A stretch of 45,298 nucleotides of DNA from Gemmatimonadota bacterium (lineage in GTDB: Bacteria; JAAXHH01). Of this stretch, positions 34,882 through 42,948 are shown piece by piece. The notes under the pieces were generated by a model. That model worked only from the letters and a program-made list of their open reading frames with translations, was not told the origin of the DNA and ran no database searches. Positions within the stretch are counted from its first letter, which is position 1. The number at the start of each line of letters is the position of its first letter. Made by a program: the position numbers and the translations under genes. The DNA lies in assembly GCA_026702745.1 (NCBI GenBank), contig JAPPBT010000021.1, positions 1-45,298 on the forward strand. Direction: 5' to 3'.

Positions 34882-36033
34882 ATGACCCCGGAAATTATCA
34901 AAATTGAAACCGTTGTATTCCAGTACACCGTCGAAAACATGGGCGTGGACTACAACGGATTCAACCTGGTGTACGAGAAAGGCGCCACGCGCAAACTCGG
35001 CGGCGGCCTGTTGCGGATACACACCAACCTGGGGATCGTCGGCGAATACCTGGGCGGTCCCTCGCCGTCGGGACCGGCGGTCAAGTACCTGCTGGGCCGC
35101 AATCCCTTCGAACGGGAGAAGATCTACAACGATCTGAAGCGTGGCCTGCGGCATACCGACCGTACCCAGATCGGCGCGGTGGACGTGGCGTTGTGGGACT
35201 TCGCCGGGAAGTACTACAACGCGCCGGTCTACCAGTTGCTGGGCGGTTACCGGACCGCCCTGCCGGCTTACGCGAGCACGTACCACGGCGACGAAAACGA
35301 CGGGCTGCACACGCCCGAGGCCTTCGCGGACTTCGCCGAACAGTGCCGGGACCTGGGATACCGCGCCTTCAAGATCCATGGCTGGGGCAACGCCCCCATC
35401 GAGCGAGAGGTCGCCAACGTGAAAGTCACGGGAAAGCGCGTGGGAGACGGCATGGACCTCATGATCGATCCCGCCTGTGAATACAATACCTGGGCGGACG
35501 CGCTCAAGGTGGGCCGGGCCTGCGATGAAGCCGGGTTCTTCTGGCTGGAGGATCCTTACAAGGACGGCGGCGTGTCCATTTTCGGCCACAAGAAGCTGCG
35601 GGAACACATCACCACGCCGATCCTGCAGACCGAGCACATCTTCGGCCTGGAGCAGCACGTCGATTTCGTCGTGAACGGGGGAACGGACTTCGTGCGGTCC
35701 GGGGTCTACGAGGACGGCGGCATCACCGGCGTGATGAAGATCGCCCACGCGGCCGAGGGACTCGGGCTGGACATGGAACTTCACGGCGGCGGCCTCGCCC
35801 ACCGCCATATCATGGCATCCGTCCGGAACAGCAACTACTACGAACTGGGGCTCGTGCATCCCGGTATCACGAAGAACAAGCCGCCCGTCTACGCGCCCGA
35901 ATTCACCGATGAGCTGGAGAACATCGATGAACACGGATGCGTTCCTGTCCCCCAGGGCCCGGGTCTGGGCGCTGAAATCGACCGGGATTACATCGAGGCG
36001 CATCGCATCGATACGATCGTTCACGAGGTGTAG
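34882..36033 (+). CDS. Mandelate racemase/enolase-superfamily enzyme
   Basis: A 383-aa enolase-superfamily protein, probably an acid-sugar dehydratase. Metal ligands are D196 (MIDP), E223 (WLEDP) and E251 (QTEH). The acid-base residues are K164-x-H166 in FKIHGWG and H301 in ELHGGG, the mandelate racemase pattern. GGGAGG lies 9 bases before ATG 34882. Substrate unknown; sugar acids are likely, given the aldolase at 37199. Confidence 0.9.
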   Translation: MTPEIIKIETVVFQYTVENMGVDYNGFNLVYEKGATRKLGGGLLRIHTNLGIVGEYLGGPSPSGPAVKYLLGRNPFEREKIYNDLKRGLRHTDRTQIGAVDVALWDFAGKYYNAPVYQLLGGYRTALPAYASTYHGDENDGLHTPEAFADFAEQCRDLGYRAFKIHGWGNAPIEREVANVKVTGKRVGDGMDLMIDPACEYNTWADALKVGRACDEAGFFWLEDPYKDGGVSIFGHKKLREHITTPILQTEHIFGLEQHVDFVVNGGTDFVRSGVYEDGGITGVMKIAHAAEGLGLDMELHGGGLAHRHIMASVRNSNYYELGLVHPGITKNKPPVYAPEFTDELENIDEHGCVPVPQGPGLGAEIDRDYIEAHRIDTIVHEV

Positions 36034-36079
36034 AAGAACCGGAGGGGCGGCCGTGCACGAGGCGTAGCAGGTGCCGCTT

Positions 36080-36916
36080 CTACGCGCCGGCCAGCATGTC
36101 CCGTACCCGCTTGACGACCTGCTTCTCGTCGCGGGTCATTTTCTCCAGTTCGTACATATCGTCCGACAGTTTCTCGCGGTGCTCTTCCAGCGGATACAGG
36201 TGGGGCAGGTCGAAGAACCAGCTGAAAACGTACCGCTGGAAGATGTTCAGGCGGGGATAGTCCTGGGTCCACGGACTGGCGTTGTGAAGCAGGCGGGTAG
36301 AGAAGATGATGACGTCCCCCGCCTTCATGGGGATCGTGATAGACGTGGGAGGATCGTGCTCGACAGGTAGTCCTTCCGGTTCCGGCACCGTGGTCTTGTG
36401 ACTGCCCGGCACCAGGCAGAATCCCGTACCGGGCGGCACGTCCGCCAGGGCGACCCACGTGGCCAGGTGGCTGCAGTAGATCTCGCCGTCCGCCACCTGG
36501 AAATCGTTGTTGGGATTGCGGAATCCGTGGGTGACCTTGACCCCGTCGTCATCCCGGTGAAAGTGCAGTTCTTCCGGGCCCTTGACCATGTGGGTGAATA
36601 CGCAGTGCATAAGGCGGGGACAACCCCAGGTCAACCCGGCCACCACGCGGATGATCTCCGGGTTCATGTTGAGCCGCTGGAACACCTCGTGGCCGTAGTG
36701 GATATGGCCGATATGGGTCTTGTTCGGCTCCTGGCGCCCCCGCTTGAGTGGCGCGGGAAGTTCCTTCTCGTCCGCGTTCAACCAGCCTTCCAAGACCGGA
36801 CGCATCTCGGACAGGTCGGCGTCCGGAACAACGCCGGTCAGCAGCAGGTAGCCCTGCAGCTCGAAATGCCACTTCTCTTCCGGTGACAGGAAGGACACCG
36901 GCATCTGTGTCGTCAT
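36080..36916 (-). CDS. PhyH-family oxygenase, copy C
   Basis: A 278-aa Fe(II)/2-oxoglutarate oxygenase with H120-R-D122 in FHRDDD and H211 in LLHNASP. I chose the ATG at 36916 because it overlaps the preceding stop as ATGA; an in-frame ATG at 36934 would extend into the upstream gene. It is the last gene of the aldolase/Kelch-fragment/PhyH operon and is convergent with the enolase-superfamily gene. Confidence 0.9.
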   Translation of the reverse strand: MTTQMPVSFLSPEEKWHFELQGYLLLTGVVPDADLSEMRPVLEGWLNADEKELPAPLKRGRQEPNKTHIGHIHYGHEVFQRLNMNPEIIRVVAGLTWGCPRLMHCVFTHMVKGPEELHFHRDDDGVKVTHGFRNPNNDFQVADGEIYCSHLATWVALADVPPGTGFCLVPGSHKTTVPEPEGLPVEHDPPTSITIPMKAGDVIIFSTRLLHNASPWTQDYPRLNIFQRYVFSWFFDLPHLYPLEEHREKLSDDMYELEKMTRDEKQVVKRVRDMLAGA

Positions 36917-37197
36917 ACCCGTTCCAGCTTCCACACGTCCGAGGCCATGTGACTGCCCGCCCAGTCCCGCTTCGTATCGAAGGCACTGTCCAGGTAGGTG
37001 TTGGGCTTCACCAGCGACCAGTCCCGCCCGTCGGTGGACCGCCAGACATCATTGCTGCAGACCCTGGGGTAATGGCGCTTGTCGCGCGGATTCCAACCGT
37101 CGATCAGCCACATGGCGTCGTCGAAAACCAACGCGCCGGCCCCGTCACGGGGCGCGAAGGAGGCGCGGGCGGTTACCTGCGTCCAATGATAAGCCAA
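36913..37197 (-). CDS. Short Kelch/galactose-oxidase-like fragment
   Basis: A 94-aa product starting at TTG. A single beta-propeller blade-like stretch is visible: R-D-G-A-G-A-L-V-F-D-D-A-M-W-L-I-D-G-W, then SNDVWRSTDGRDWSL. Full proteins of this kind have several such blades and usually over 300 residues, so this is either a small stand-alone protein or the remnant of a longer gene. It fits tightly in the operon, 1 base after the aldolase stop and overlapping the PhyH start, which argues for it still being translated. Confidence 0.6.
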   Translation of the reverse strand: MAYHWTQVTARASFAPRDGAGALVFDDAMWLIDGWNPRDKRHYPRVCSNDVWRSTDGRDWSLVKPNTYLDSAFDTKRDWAGSHMASDVWKLERV

Positions 37198-37198
37198 A

Positions 37199-37978
37199 TC
37201 AGGCGCCCGGGATCGCGTCCAGGTCTTTACTGCATTGCTCGAGCACGCCCATCAGGCTGAAATCGCCGCCCCAGGGCACGAGACTCGCCCCGAGGCCGCG
37301 GTAGTGGGCGACAAGTTCGGGGCTGCCCGCCGTGATGCCCCAGGCCTTGCCGTGACGCTCGGCCGCGTCCGACACTCGGGAAATGGCATCGTCCAGCGTC
37401 CAGTTGACGTTGGGATCGGTCTCCAGGCGGTGCGTCAGGTCGGCGGGACCGATGAAAACCACGTCGATGCCTTCCACGGCCGCGATGGCGTCCACGTTGC
37501 GCAGGCCCTCCACGGTCTCGATCTGGCCGACGATGAAGGTCTCCCGGTTGGCGTCCTCGAAATAAGTCGAACCCTCTTTCCACACCTCGATCCCGAAATC
37601 GCCGTCGAGGCCAGCGCCGTCGATGCCCCGGTTGCCCAGGGGCGGGAACTTCGTACAATCGACGACTTGGCGCGCGACGTCCGCCGTGGACATGAACGGG
37701 ATCATGAAGCCCGTGGCGCCGTCTTCCAGGTAACGGTACAGGCGGGTCCTTTCCAGGGTGGGCGGACGCACCATGCAGTCGATGTCGTGCTGCTTGCACA
37801 TGGCCAGGATGGACTGGACCTCCCGGGCATCCATGGCGCGGTGTTCCAGGTCGAACCAGAGGCCGTCGTATTTGAATTGGGCGGCATAGCGTATGTAGAA
37901 CGGCAGATAATGGCCGAGACCGGCCATCCGGACGAAGCCGGAGGAGCTAAGCTTGGACAGGACCTTGCTCTTGCGCAT
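37199..37978 (-). CDS. HpcH/HpaI-family aldolase
   Basis: A 259-aa class II aldolase. Expected residues are present: H46 in FDLEH, R71, Q152 and E154 in GQIETVEG, and D180 in IGPADL. Such enzymes cleave 4-hydroxy-2-oxo acids to pyruvate (or a hydroxy-pyruvate) and an aldehyde, the step after acid-sugar dehydration. ATG 37978 has AAGGA about 6 bases upstream; a further upstream in-frame start adds a non-family sequence. Confidence 0.9.
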   Translation of the reverse strand: MRKSKVLSKLSSSGFVRMAGLGHYLPFYIRYAAQFKYDGLWFDLEHRAMDAREVQSILAMCKQHDIDCMVRPPTLERTRLYRYLEDGATGFMIPFMSTADVARQVVDCTKFPPLGNRGIDGAGLDGDFGIEVWKEGSTYFEDANRETFIVGQIETVEGLRNVDAIAAVEGIDVVFIGPADLTHRLETDPNVNWTLDDAISRVSDAAERHGKAWGITAGSPELVAHYRGLGASLVPWGGDFSLMGVLEQCSKDLDAIPGA

Positions 37979-38341
37979 GCCGGATCCTTTCGGGGGAACA
38001 TCAGGAAATGGAGACAGGGTGGAAAAGCGACATTCAGGCAGTGGATCAGTGCGGAGATTATCCACGCCCCGATGTGCGGTGTCAAGGCCTAATGGCGCTG
38101 GAATCCTCACCTGCGCCATCCCGTATGATGAATCGCGGTGGCCCCTGTGCGGCCTGTAGGCCTCTATTGGATTTTATTGTAGACTGCCGAACATTTATGT
38201 ATCATGGACTAAATTCCACACGTTGGATGGCACGGGTACCTGAGGCCAGCCAACCACCATCCAGGAAACTGGATCGCAGGAGTATCGATAGGACCATTTC
38301 AGAAGGCCTATTACAGAAGGCACACCGCAGGAGGCACCTCG
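37979..38341. other. Divergent intergenic region before the ARPP-1 gene
   Basis: No gene is supported in this stretch of about 360 bases. It contains a plus-strand promoter candidate, TTGTAG (38177-38182), 17 bases, TATCAT (38200-38205). Near its end lie CAGAAGGC, CAGAAGGC and CAGGAGGC in short succession, the last giving the AGGAGG ribosome site for the ARPP-1 gene. Confidence 0.5.
38177..38205 (+). promoter_or_regulatory. Predicted promoter of the ARPP-1 gene
   Basis: TTGTAG and TATCAT are spaced by 17 bases. The -10 matches 5 of 6 consensus bases; the -35 is weaker. Confidence 0.35.
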
Positions 38342-39253
38342 ATGATTTAGCACCTCTCGACCGCGGCGATCGGCGCACCCATTACCAGACTGGGCGTTTC
38401 GTTCTTTCCCGTCTACCTTCCGTCAAACGATCCTCCGGAGATCAGGACCGGAACCTCCTCCGGGATCGTTGTCAGGGAGCTTGAAAACGCGGAAGTAGGA
38501 TCCCTGCTGGCCGTCAACCCGACCGACACGCCGATTCTGATCGTCGACGGCGAGCACTTCCTGGGAGGCAAGCAGAACCGCGCCGTAAACGCCTCCGTGC
38601 TGGTTCCGGCACGGGCTGAACGAACCATGCCCGTATCGTGTCTGGAGCAAGGGCGATGGGGACAGGCCCAGTCGTACGAGCGCGATGTGGTGAATGCCTC
38701 GCCGCGGATTCGCAGGGTGATCCAGGAGGGCGTGTACGACTCGATACAACGGGAGCAGACCCACGAGAGCGACCAGGGGAGGGTCTGGTCCGAGATCGCG
38801 GATGAACTGCAATCCCATCAGGCACAATCCAGCACCTCGGCCGCGACGGAAAGCCATCGGCAGATCTATCGTCGCGACAAGGCACGGGCCGCGGCGGCCC
38901 GGGAACTCAGTGAGCTCGGACCGTTGCCGGGGCAATGCGGCATCGCCGTATCCCAGGGTCGGTGGATTACGGCCGTGGAGATATTCGGCGCACGGCATCT
39001 GCTGGCGGAACATTGGGGCGCGCTCATCAAATCCCACCTGATGGAGCACCCCGTCCATACCGGACCTCCGTCGGCCGATATAGCGCTGTGGGTGATCCGC
39101 CGCTTTGCTTCCATGGCTTCCCAGGAGGCTCCGGGTGTCGGACTCGGTACCGATCTGCGACTCCGCGATAAGAAGCGAATCGGCCAGGCTTTGACGTACG
39201 AGGAATCGCTGGTGCACGGCAGTTTCTGGATGCGGCAGGCCAAGGCGGCGTGA
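38342..39253 (+). pseudogene. ARPP-1 (DUF6569)-family gene with in-frame amber at codon 3
   Basis: Translation from ATG 38342 reads M-I-stop; the TAG is at 38348-38350. The same frame then stays open to 39253 and encodes about 300 residues of an ARPP-1-type protein: IGAPITRLGVSFFPVYLP, then LLAVNPTDTPILIVDGEHFLGGKQNRAVNAS, then PVSCLEQGRW. AGGAGG at 38329-38334 is 7 bases before the ATG, so the start looks real. The first ordinary start after the stop is GTG 38597, which would drop about 85 residues including the GGKQNR motif. Weak starts (ATC 38369, ATT 38381, CTG 38390) are closer. The function of ARPP-1 proteins is not established. Confidence 0.75.
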
Positions 39254-39372
39254 CGTTGTGGCGAGTGCAGGACCGGCCACCGCCGGCAACTCGGTATATC
39301 TTGCTCTTGTTGTCTGTTCTTGTGGTCTGTCGCGGACACCGTAATCAACTGCTTGACCCAGGTTACATCTGA

Positions 39373-39465
39373 ATTAAAGCGCAAACTACTTGTCGTTTAT
39401 CGATATTCGATATATCTAGCGGTAGAGGTAACGCTTGTGAAGTGGAGATTGTTGATTACCACTGA
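39373..39465 (+). pseudogene. Remnant of a HigB toxin gene (C-terminus only)
   Basis: The frame from 39373 to the TGA at 39463-39465 has no start. Its last 12 codons read GNACEVEIVDYH, matching the conserved HigB/RelE-type C-terminus (VEIVDYH). Upstream, the RINDQWRICFRW-like part is not readable in one frame. It ends 15 bases before higA, the normal higBA layout, so the toxin gene appears to have decayed. Confidence 0.6.
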
Positions 39466-39480
39466 AAGGGAATACCTTCC

Positions 39481-39774
39481 ATGACACGAATGAATCCTGT
39501 GCATCCCGGTGAAGTATTGAAATTCGACTTCATGGAACCTTTTGGACTGTCTTCGAACGCGTTGGCAAAGGCCGTCGGTGTAACGCCAGCCAGGATAAAC
39601 GAGATCGTTCGTGGCCGCCGGGGGATTTCTGCTGAAACCGCATTGCGACTCGCCAAGTACTTCAATACGGACGCGCAGAGTTGGATGAACCTGCAGGTTC
39701 AATACGAACTGGCACAGGCGAAACGTACGGCAGCTTCAGCGCTGCGAGCCATCAGGCCACATAAAGTCGTGTGA
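39481..39774 (+). CDS. higA: HigA-type antitoxin (XRE-family HTH)
   Basis: A 97-aa HigA/VapI-family protein: NPVHPGEVLKFDFM at the N-terminus, a helix-turn-helix at about 25-47 (NALAKAVGVTPARINEIVRG), RRGISAETALRLAKYF and SWMNLQVQYEL. It would bind and silence the higBA promoter. An in-frame ATG at 39490 is an alternative start. The partner toxin is only a remnant upstream, so this is an orphan antitoxin. Confidence 0.92.
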   Translation: MTRMNPVHPGEVLKFDFMEPFGLSSNALAKAVGVTPARINEIVRGRRGISAETALRLAKYFNTDAQSWMNLQVQYELAQAKRTAASALRAIRPHKVV

Positions 39775-39828
39775 CTGTCACAGCGAGAGCGGACTGTCCA
39801 AGGTAAATGCCAAATGGTAATGAAGGTC

Positions 39829-39856
39829 TTGACTTAACCAGATAAAACAGTAAACT
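39829..39856 (+). promoter_or_regulatory. Promoter of the Phd/PIN operon
   Basis: TTGACT (39829-39834), a 16-base spacer and TAAACT (39851-39856). It lies 46 bases before the antitoxin start at 39902. Confidence 0.6.
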
Positions 39857-39875
39857 AAGTCATATAAACTTAGTC
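39852..39875. promoter_or_regulatory. Operator-like inverted repeat overlapping the -10
   Basis: ACTAAGT (39854-39860) and ACTTAGT (39868-39874) form an inverted repeat with a 7-base centre. The longer units AAACTAAGTC and AAACTTAGTC also read as near-direct repeats. The site overlaps the -10 element, the usual place for autoregulation by a Phd/YefM antitoxin. Confidence 0.6.
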
Positions 39876-39901
39876 TGAATATGAAACCGAGGAACACGAC
39901 C

Positions 39902-40153
39902 ATGCGAACAGTGAACATGCACGAGGCCAAAACGCACCTGTCGAGGCTCGTCCGGGACGCTGCGAACGGTGAACCATTTATCATCGCACGGGCAGGAAAA
40001 CCCGTAGTAAAGGTCATATCCGTCGACGCACCGGATCCAGGTAAAGGCGTAGAACATCGGATAGGGTTTCTGGATGGCCAGTTTTCCGTACCCGATGACT
40101 TTGACCACATGGGTTCAGCGGAAATCAAGAAGCTTTTTGAGGGCGAGCAGTGA
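39902..40153 (+). CDS. Phd/YefM-family antitoxin
   Basis: An 83-aa antitoxin. MRTVNMHEAKTHLSRLV is the family's N-terminal DNA-binding start, followed by GEPFIIARAGKPVVKV. I chose ATG 39902, with GAGGAA 8 bases upstream, over the ATG at 39881. The C-terminal part (FDHMGSAEIKKLFEG) would cover the toxin. Its stop overlaps the toxin start as GTGA. Confidence 0.92.
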   Translation: MRTVNMHEAKTHLSRLVRDAANGEPFIIARAGKPVVKVISVDAPDPGKGVEHRIGFLDGQFSVPDDFDHMGSAEIKKLFEGEQ

Positions 40154-40539
40154 CTATTCTCCTGGATACCCAGATTCTGTTATGGACCTCGAGCGTTTCG
40201 GATCGTTTACCTGCCGAAGCAAAAGCCATGATTAGCAATCCAGCGAATGATCTGGTGTTTAGTGCGGCTTCGCTCTGGGAAGTCACCATAAAGAACGGTC
40301 TGAAGCGGGAGGACTTCAGTGTGGATCCCCATTTACTGCGGCGGAGTTTATTGGATCATGGCTACAGTGAACTGTCCATAACGGGCGCACACGCGTTATG
40401 CGTAGACCTGCTTCCAATGATACACAGGGATCCATTCGACCGCATCCTGGTTGCACAGGCTCAAATTGAAAGGATGACCCTGTTAACCACAGACGCAACG
40501 CTGGGGAAATACCCTGGCCCCATTCAAGTACTTGGTTGA
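40150..40539 (+). CDS. PIN-domain toxin (VapC-like RNase)
   Basis: A 129-aa PIN-domain protein. Acidic metal-binding residues are D6 in LLDTQILLW, E44 in SLWEVTIK, D97 in DPFDRILVAQA, and D115 in TTDA. PIN toxins cut RNA, often tRNA or rRNA, when freed from the antitoxin. It is translationally coupled to the Phd-type antitoxin. All active-site residues appear intact, so this is probably the only complete toxin-antitoxin pair in this half of the window. Confidence 0.92.
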   Translation: MTILLDTQILLWTSSVSDRLPAEAKAMISNPANDLVFSAASLWEVTIKNGLKREDFSVDPHLLRRSLLDHGYSELSITGAHALCVDLLPMIHRDPFDRILVAQAQIERMTLLTTDATLGKYPGPIQVLG

Positions 40540-40665
40540 TAACCACGACTCGCAATCGACGAATTGCTGCAACCTGGGTCAAATGTGATACGGTTCTTAT
40601 GGGCCGAAGTCCGGTTGAGTTTCCCAATCCACGAGTCCACAGAAAACAGAAAGACTGTTAAGCCG

Positions 40666-42417
40666 ATGACCTCCCTTGCCATCACCACCCCGATGCCACC
40701 ACCGGCCTGGGCACTCCTGCAGAAGGAGTCCATGAAGGCGCAGGCCCGGGCCTGCGAGTACTTCTACAGCCGTTACTTCGACGAGCAGGGATACATGCGC
40801 TGCGTGCCGCGTTGGGGCGGCGACGACGGCCCCGACGACGCCATCGAGAACCTGACCGGTTGGCCCCTGCTGTACATGATGGGTGGCCCGGAACAGTTGC
40901 TCGCCCTGAGCAACCTGGCGCAGGACGGCCATATCAAGCAGTACACCGAGGCGAAGACGGTCGACGTGCCCTTCTGCCGGGACGGGATGTACTACAAGGA
41001 GTTCCCGGTAATGTTCGACTGGCTGCACAACGGCGAGAGTATGTCGGTCTTCGGGGACCTGGGCTTCTGCGACCCTGACTCCGAGGAATTCGAACGCCGG
41101 GTGCGCCTGTGGTCCGGGTTCTACATGGACGAGGATCCCGAAGCGCGGAACTACGACCCGGAGCACCGGATCATCCGCAGCCTGTTCAACGGGAGCCGCG
41201 GCCCCATGCTCCGCAAGGCCACGGCCCTGGACTGGACGGGCGATCCCATAGAGGAGGGCCGTTTCGTCCTGGCCCACGGTGAGCGCAACTACCAGGAGAT
41301 GCTGGGCCATTTCAAGGACTACACCGACGTGGTCGGCGACCATCCCTCCAACATGCTGGCCACGGGACTCGCCTTCAACGCCTTTGCGCTGACGGGCGAG
41401 GACAAGTACCGGGACTGGATCCTGGAATACGTGGACGCCTGGGTCGAGCGCACCCGCGCCAACGGCGGCATCATCCCCACCAATATCGGCCTGGACGGCT
41501 CCATCGGCGGCGCCTGTGACGGAAAGTGGTACGGCGGTTGCTACGGTTGGGGATTCACGACCGTCGCCCCACAGGACGGCCGGACTGTACACCGCGACAC
41601 GATCCACCTGGGCCTGTCGGGCTTCAGCCACGCGCTGCTGCTGACCGGGGACCGGTCCTACGCGGCGCCCTGGATCGAGATGATCGACCGGATCAACGAG
41701 AACGGCCGGGAAGAGGACGGCCGGATGGTGTACCCCAACAAGTACGGGGACGACGGCTGGTACAACTTTACCCCCGGACCCTACGGCGTCGGTGCGATGG
41801 AGACCTGGTACTGGTCGATGTCGGATGCGGCGCGGGCGCGCTGCGCCGATGATGCGTGGGTGCGTTTCGTGTCCGGCGAGCATCCTGCCTATCCGGAAGA
41901 GGCATTGCAGGCCGACCTTGCGTCGGTCCGGCAGAAGGTTGAGTCGATACGCAACGACCCCTTGACGCCGGACACCCGCCTGTCCGACAATACCAACGGT
42001 TTCAACCCCGCGACGCCGAACGCGCTGTTTCAGTTGACCATGGGCGGTCCTGCCCCGAAGCGCGCCCAGGCGGTGCACTGCATGTTCCGGTATTTCGATC
42101 CGGGAAGGCGCAGGCCCGGGCTGCCGGAAGACGTTGCGGCGCTGGTCGACACGGTCGGCGAAACGAACTCGGCGGTAACCCTGGTCAACCTGAACCCGGT
42201 GGACCCCGCCGAAGTCGTCATGCAGGGCGGCGCCTATCGGGAGCACGTGTTGAAATCGGTTTCGGTGGATAGTGCGGCAGCGGAAGAGGGCGGCCGTACC
42301 GTGGAAGTGTCCGGCGACTGTCTCAAAATCCGGCTCTCGCCCGGTTCCGGCGCGCGGCTCGAGATCGCCATGGAACGATATGTGAATCGGCCGACGCTGG
42401 CGTTTCCGTGGGGATGA
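40666..42417 (+). CDS. Uncharacterised 583-aa protein, possible alpha/alpha-toroid enzyme
   Basis: I do not recognise the family. The protein starts at ATG 40666 (an upstream GTG/CTG extension has no family-like sequence; no strong ribosome site is visible). It has no signal peptide or membrane segment. The first 430 residues are rich in W, Y, G and D, with repeated helical segments such as MLATGLAFNAFALTGEDKYRDWILEYVDAW and TIHLGLSGFSHALLLTGDRSYAAPWIEMIDR. That periodicity is typical of (alpha/alpha)6-barrel glycan-active or isoprenoid enzymes. The last 90 residues look beta-rich, as in glycoside-hydrolase C-terminal domains. A carbohydrate role is an inference. Confidence 0.6.
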   Translation: MTSLAITTPMPPPAWALLQKESMKAQARACEYFYSRYFDEQGYMRCVPRWGGDDGPDDAIENLTGWPLLYMMGGPEQLLALSNLAQDGHIKQYTEAKTVDVPFCRDGMYYKEFPVMFDWLHNGESMSVFGDLGFCDPDSEEFERRVRLWSGFYMDEDPEARNYDPEHRIIRSLFNGSRGPMLRKATALDWTGDPIEEGRFVLAHGERNYQEMLGHFKDYTDVVGDHPSNMLATGLAFNAFALTGEDKYRDWILEYVDAWVERTRANGGIIPTNIGLDGSIGGACDGKWYGGCYGWGFTTVAPQDGRTVHRDTIHLGLSGFSHALLLTGDRSYAAPWIEMIDRINENGREEDGRMVYPNKYGDDGWYNFTPGPYGVGAMETWYWSMSDAARARCADDAWVRFVSGEHPAYPEEALQADLASVRQKVESIRNDPLTPDTRLSDNTNGFNPATPNALFQLTMGGPAPKRAQAVHCMFRYFDPGRRRPGLPEDVAALVDTVGETNSAVTLVNLNPVDPAEVVMQGGAYREHVLKSVSVDSAAAEEGGRTVEVSGDCLKIRLSPGSGARLEIAMERYVNRPTLAFPWG

Positions 42418-42574
42418 GCCACCGGTTCCGCCGAGACTGCTATCAGCTTAAGTTCGACGCCTGATTTAGAACGAGGTACAGTCACAGAATTAGACATATT
42501 CATCAAGATAGTTCTTGACGCATCAATCCCACCGGTTCTTTAAATACGAAGGACACGAGAAGGGAGGATACCTG

Positions 42575-42808
42575 ATGAGTACGCAACGAGAGAAGTTCTC
42601 CAGCCAGGCTTTGCCGGAGTTGCTGGCTGCTGTGCGTGGGATAGCACGCAAGGAAGGTCGCCATTTTCAAGCGGTTCTGGAAGACGCCATGCAGGAATAC
42701 ATTGAAAACCACGACCGGGAAAAACTCCGAGCCTCTGTAATGGCCCACTTTCAGGCTAGTGTAGACAAGAACCGTCGTCTTGGCAAACTGCTGGCCAATG
42801 CCCCATGA
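42575..42808 (+). CDS. Small antitoxin-like protein, apparently orphan
   Basis: A 77-aa protein starting at ATG 42575 with GGGAGG 8 bases upstream. LPELLAAVRGIARKEGRHFQAVLEDAMQEYIE resembles a ribbon-helix-helix or related antitoxin N-terminus, and the basic KNRRLGKLLA tail is seen in partners of Fic/Doc or PIN toxins. The stop overlaps an ATG (42805), as for a coupled toxin, but that frame stops after five codons. The toxin gene is either lost or broken. Confidence 0.6.
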   Translation: MSTQREKFSSQALPELLAAVRGIARKEGRHFQAVLEDAMQEYIENHDREKLRASVMAHFQASVDKNRRLGKLLANAP

Positions 42809-42948
42809 ATTTCTGCCAATGACTATGCATCTAGCTACCAAGCCGGCATCGGCCAACGAGGCGGTTGGTCAACTACTCCGTACTGATACATTGTTGTTGT
42901 AACCCTTCCAAGTCGCCACGTGCCCCTCCCGTTTGTGTTCCCACCCCC

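Noticed and set aside
38348-38350. Amber codon read as pyrrolysine or another amino acid
   Set aside because: TAG is an ordinary stop for at least two neighbouring genes, and no pyrrolysine genes or suppressor tRNA are visible. ARPP-1 proteins have no known need for such a residue.
38008-38484. 158-codon plus-strand open frame before ARPP-1
   Set aside because: It overlaps the ARPP-1 start region in another frame, has no family-like sequence and no ribosome site.
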